Position numbers and translations under genes: made by a program. Below the pieces are notes generated by a model. It was not told the DNA's origin, ran no database searches, and worked only from the letters and a program-made list of their open reading frames with translations. Shown in pieces: positions 34,125 through 36,185 of a stretch of DNA of 36,185 nt (positions are counted from its first letter, which is position 1; each line of letters begins with the position of its first letter). This DNA is from Propionispora hippei DSM 15287. GTDB taxonomy: Bacteria; Bacillota; Negativicutes; Propionisporales; Propionisporaceae. The stretch spans positions 1 through 36,185 of the forward strand of contig NZ_FQZD01000038.1 of NCBI RefSeq assembly GCF_900141835.1, written 5' to 3'.

Positions 34125-35171
34125 GTGAGTGGGGCCAGAATCATGGCAGTAGGTACGGCAGTGCCGCCATATTGTGTCAGGCAGGAAGAAGTTAAAGCAT
34201 TGGTAGCCGGTGTATTTAAAGAAAGAATGAGCCGCTTAGATAAGCTGCTTACGGTATTCGATAATACGGGGATTGAAACCCGGCATTTGGTATGTCCACT
34301 GGAGTGGTATACGGTTCCTCATAGCTTTGCCGAGGCCAATGCTTTATATCAAATCCAGGCCTTGGAACTGGCCGAACAAGCGGCCCGGGCAGCCATTCAG
34401 CAGGCCGGCGCCGGACCTGGTGATATTGGTGCCGTTTTTTTTATTTCCTCTACCGGTATTGCTACACCGACGCTGGATACAAAACTACTGTCCCGGTTGG
34501 GCCTGTCCCGGCATACCGTCCGTTTGCCGCTTTGGGGGCTTGGCTGTGCCGGTGGAGCAGCCGGTCTGGCGCGAGCCGGGGAATATGTAAAAGCGCTGTC
34601 GGGGAAATTGGTGCTGCTGGTAGCTGTGGAATTATGCAGTCTAACTTTTCAGCATGGCGACGCATCTAAGGCCAATGTCGTCGGAACAGGGCTTTTTTCA
34701 GATGGTGCCGCCGCTGTTGTGCTGGGAGCAACAGGGCGTGGCCCGCTGATGTTCGACAGCTATAGCACGTTATTTGACAATACCGCTGCGATTATGGGCT
34801 GGGATGTAGTGGAATCGGGCTTTAAGGTGCGTTTTTCCCGCGACATTCCTTCGCTCATCAGGGAAAGGCTGCCTGAGGTGATAGAACAGGCCTGTTGCTA
34901 TTGGGGCGTGGAAAAGGAAAAGATCAAGCATTATCTTGTTCATCCCGGCGGGGTAAAAGTGCTGCAGGCCTATGAAGACAGTCTGGCTTTGGCACCGGAG
35001 ACTTTCCGCCTGGCTTACGAGGTATTGGCCCGCTATGGCAATATGTCCAGTGTGTCCATTTGCTTTGTATTAGCGGAATTTTTGCGCAAAACGGAACCGG
35101 CTGGCCAGTATGGTATATTGCTATCCATGGGACCCGGGTTTTGCGCCGAGCAGGTGTTGTTCCAGTGGTAG
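34125..35171 (+). CDS. bpsA: Type III polyketide synthase, alkylpyrone synthase type
   Basis: The 348-residue protein is a chalcone/stilbene synthase-fold enzyme. The catalytic triad is visible: Cys141 in LWGLGCAGGAAGL, His273 in LVHPGG and Asn306 in YGNMSS. Bacterial members extend fatty acyl-CoA with malonyl-CoA to alkylpyrones or resorcinols. The following isoprenylcysteine-methyltransferase-like gene overlaps it, the same pair as bpsA-bpsB of Bacillus subtilis, so methylated alkylpyrones are the likely product. The start is a GTG (34125) with GAGGG upstream; an ATG at 34143 is an alternative. Confidence 0.9.
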   Translation: MSGARIMAVGTAVPPYCVRQEEVKALVAGVFKERMSRLDKLLTVFDNTGIETRHLVCPLEWYTVPHSFAEANALYQIQALELAEQAARAAIQQAGAGPGDIGAVFFISSTGIATPTLDTKLLSRLGLSRHTVRLPLWGLGCAGGAAGLARAGEYVKALSGKLVLLVAVELCSLTFQHGDASKANVVGTGLFSDGAAAVVLGATGRGPLMFDSYSTLFDNTAAIMGWDVVESGFKVRFSRDIPSLIRERLPEVIEQACCYWGVEKEKIKHYLVHPGGVKVLQAYEDSLALAPETFRLAYEVLARYGNMSSVSICFVLAEFLRKTEPAGQYGILLSMGPGFCAEQVLFQW

Positions 35172-35680
35172 CGGTAAGTTTTTATCTATTGCTGGGCTGC
35201 CTGGTTTTCCAGCGTCTGGGAGAATTGCTGCTGGCCCGGCGAAACCAGGCCTGGTTGCTCAAACAGGGGGCAAGGGAATTCGGTAAAAAGCATTATCCGT
35301 TGTTCTTTTTGCTGCATATAGCCTGGTTTAGCTGTCTGCTTAGCGAAAGTCTGTATAACGGACCGGTGCTGCACACCCGTTGGTATATATGGGGCGCAGG
35401 GCTGGCTGTGGCTCAGGTTCTCCGGTATTGGTGCATGGGGAGTTTGGGACACTATTGGAATACCAGGATTTTGATCGTGCCGGGAGCGGCGCGGATACGG
35501 CGCGGCCCTTATCGCTATGTGCCGCATCCCAATTATGTGGCGGTCTGTCTGGAATTATTCTGTATTCCCATGATCTTTGACGCTATGGTAACGGCCCTGC
35601 TATTTTCCCTACTCAATCTTATTTTGCTGGTAGGCGTCCGGATTCCGGCTGAGAACAAGGCTTTGCGGCTGTTGCAATAA
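35165..35680 (+). CDS. bpsB: Isoprenylcysteine carboxyl methyltransferase family protein (BpsB-like)
   Basis: The 171-residue integral membrane protein has hydrophobic segments near residues 2-15, 40-55, 65-80 and 125-155. The ICMT signature RRGPYRYVPHPNYVAV is present, with the RxxxHPxY SAM-binding region. In Bacillus subtilis the homologue BpsB methylates the alkylpyrones made by BpsA. A GTG at 35165 overlapping the bpsA stop is the probable start; its ribosome-binding site is weak (AGGTG), which suggests translational coupling. Confidence 0.85.
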   Translation: MVAVSFYLLLGCLVFQRLGELLLARRNQAWLLKQGAREFGKKHYPLFFLLHIAWFSCLLSESLYNGPVLHTRWYIWGAGLAVAQVLRYWCMGSLGHYWNTRILIVPGAARIRRGPYRYVPHPNYVAVCLELFCIPMIFDAMVTALLFSLLNLILLVGVRIPAENKALRLLQ

Positions 35681-35756
35681 AAGGGGGAAAAAGTAGCTGG
35701 ACAAAGAAAGTAAAATGCATTACAATTTTTATAGACAATCACATACGACACAACAT

Positions 35757-35838
35757 AGCTGGGGGCGCCGTGCGGCTGAGAGGAATGATTTCCGACCCTT
35801 GGAACCTGATGTGGTTAGCACCACCGTAGGGATAGCTT
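35757..35838 (+). promoter_or_regulatory. Second TPP riboswitch, next to an IS200-type element
   Basis: The conserved blocks are GGGGGCGCC (35760-35768), GCTGAGAG, ACCCTTGGAACCTGATGTGG and ACCGTAGGGATAGC. A terminator follows at 35854. No thiamine gene follows within the window; an IS200/IS605 element begins within about 10-20 bases of the terminator. Confidence 0.95.
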
Positions 35839-35853
35839 AGAACGATGAAATGA

Positions 35854-35880
35854 CGGGCTGCTCTAGGCAGCCCGTTTTTT
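35854..35880 (+). terminator. Terminator of the second TPP riboswitch
   Basis: CGGGCTGC (35854-35861) pairs with GCAGCCCG (35867-35874), then six T. Confidence 0.92.
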
Positions 35881-35951
35881 ATTGCGTAAGCGAATACCAC
35901 ATGCTATGCATGTGGTTCCAAAAAGCTTATAGCTATACGTCGAAAAAAACA

Positions 35952-36010
35952 GCCTCTTTTGTTAGAATAAATGCAGGTTTGCCGACCGCATAACTCTAAA
36001 CAAAGGAGGC
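35952..36010 (+). promoter_or_regulatory. tnpA 5'-UTR hairpin sequestering the ribosome-binding site
   Basis: GCCTCTTTTGTTAGA (35952-35966) pairs with TCTAAACAAAGGAGGC (35995-36010) with one G-U pair and one bulge. The AAAGGAGG ribosome-binding site is buried in the 3' arm, as in the known translational repression of IS200 tnpA. Confidence 0.75.
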
Positions 36011-36017
36011 GCATCCA

Positions 36018-36185
36018 ATGGATGATACTAAGAGTTTAGCACATAGTAAATGGCGGTGCAAATATCATATAGTATTTGCACCAAAATATCGTAGACAGGT
36101 GATATATGGAAAAATAAAAGCGGATATAGGAGTGATCTTAAGGAAGCTGTGTGAGTACAAAGGTGTGGAAATTTTAGAAGCTAAC
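36018..36185 (+). CDS. tnpA: IS200/IS605-family Y1 transposase TnpA (partial, 3' end outside window)
   Basis: The first 56 residues are visible. MDDTKSLAHSKWRCKYHIVF and APKYRRQVIYGKIKADIGVI are characteristic of IS200-type TnpA, which moves single-stranded DNA through a Tyr-DNA intermediate. The HUH motif and catalytic Tyr lie past the window edge. AAAGGAGG is 10 bases before the ATG, inside the inhibitory hairpin. Whether the gene is intact is unknown. Confidence 0.9.
   Translation, partial: MDDTKSLAHSKWRCKYHIVFAPKYRRQVIYGKIKADIGVILRKLCEYKGVEILEAN

Larger units (their letters stand above)
35885..36185 (+). mobile_element. IS200/IS605-family element, left end and start of tnpA
   Basis: A subterminal 9-bp hairpin at 35896-35916 (ACCACATGC, TAT, GCATGTGGT) marks the left end recognised by Y1 transposases. 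A 5' untranslated region with a stem masking the ribosome-binding site and the first 56 codons of tnpA follow. The exact left boundary is uncertain because these elements have no inverted repeats or target duplication. The rest lies beyond the window. Confidence 0.85.

Noticed and set aside
1-36185. CRISPR array, tRNA or rRNA genes
   Set aside because: No regularly spaced direct repeats and no tRNA or rRNA signature were seen; the repeats found are dispersed inverted-repeat elements.

Overview
The window looks like a chromosomal segment of a diderm, spore-forming Firmicute of the Negativicutes (Sporomusaceae-like; Sporomusa, Pelosinus and Propionispora are the kind of genus meant). This is inferred from gene content and style: Gram-positive-type Shine-Dalgarno sites, a T-box, TPP riboswitches, dapL, a FeoB followed by a Cys-rich partner, DUF3793 and DUF2325. 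No rRNA or other species-level marker is present. The window is bounded by mobile DNA: the left end of an IS110-family element (1-240) and the left end of an IS200/IS605 element (about 35885-36185).

Region 1 (1-12263) is an iron-centred block. After the IS110 end and a stand-alone rpsD paralogue come four Fur-box-like sites (1652, 7011, 7501, 11912). They precede a STAS-like protein with flavodoxin and DUF3793, a leftward operon, feoB with its Cys-rich partner, and DUF2325. The leftward operon (6987-3852, perhaps to 3432) encodes two membrane-linked proteins with an Arg-rich LPGR motif and a P-type ATPase with Ser-Cys-Gly instead of Cys-Pro-Cys. This resembles the ferrosome (fez, P1B-6 ATPase) iron-storage organelle loci and is the main system-level candidate. 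A diguanylate cyclase and an HD-GYP phosphodiesterase follow feoB.

Region 2 (12264-16522) holds a DUF1232 gene and a complete pantothenate operon, panG-panB-panC-panD, behind a leader that ends in an intrinsic terminator.

Region 3 (16523-24050) is a sulfur-assimilation operon: an SsuABC-type importer, an APS-reductase-like flavoprotein and ferredoxin pair, and CysD-CysN. It has no APS kinase or PAPS reductase, so the route implied is sulfate to APS to sulfite. Two copies of a MITE-like repeat lie inside it and a third lies in the iron region.

Region 4 (24051-29163) is a TPP-riboswitch thiSGHFE operon followed by a T-box-controlled DAHP synthase (aroF).

Region 5 (29156-33714, leftward) has a small membrane protein, a DUF815 ATPase, dapL and a glutamate-synthase-like FMN protein. 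Region 6 (33741-36185) has a second repeat type, a type III polyketide synthase with its methyltransferase (bpsAB-like), and a second TPP riboswitch that runs directly into the IS200-type element.
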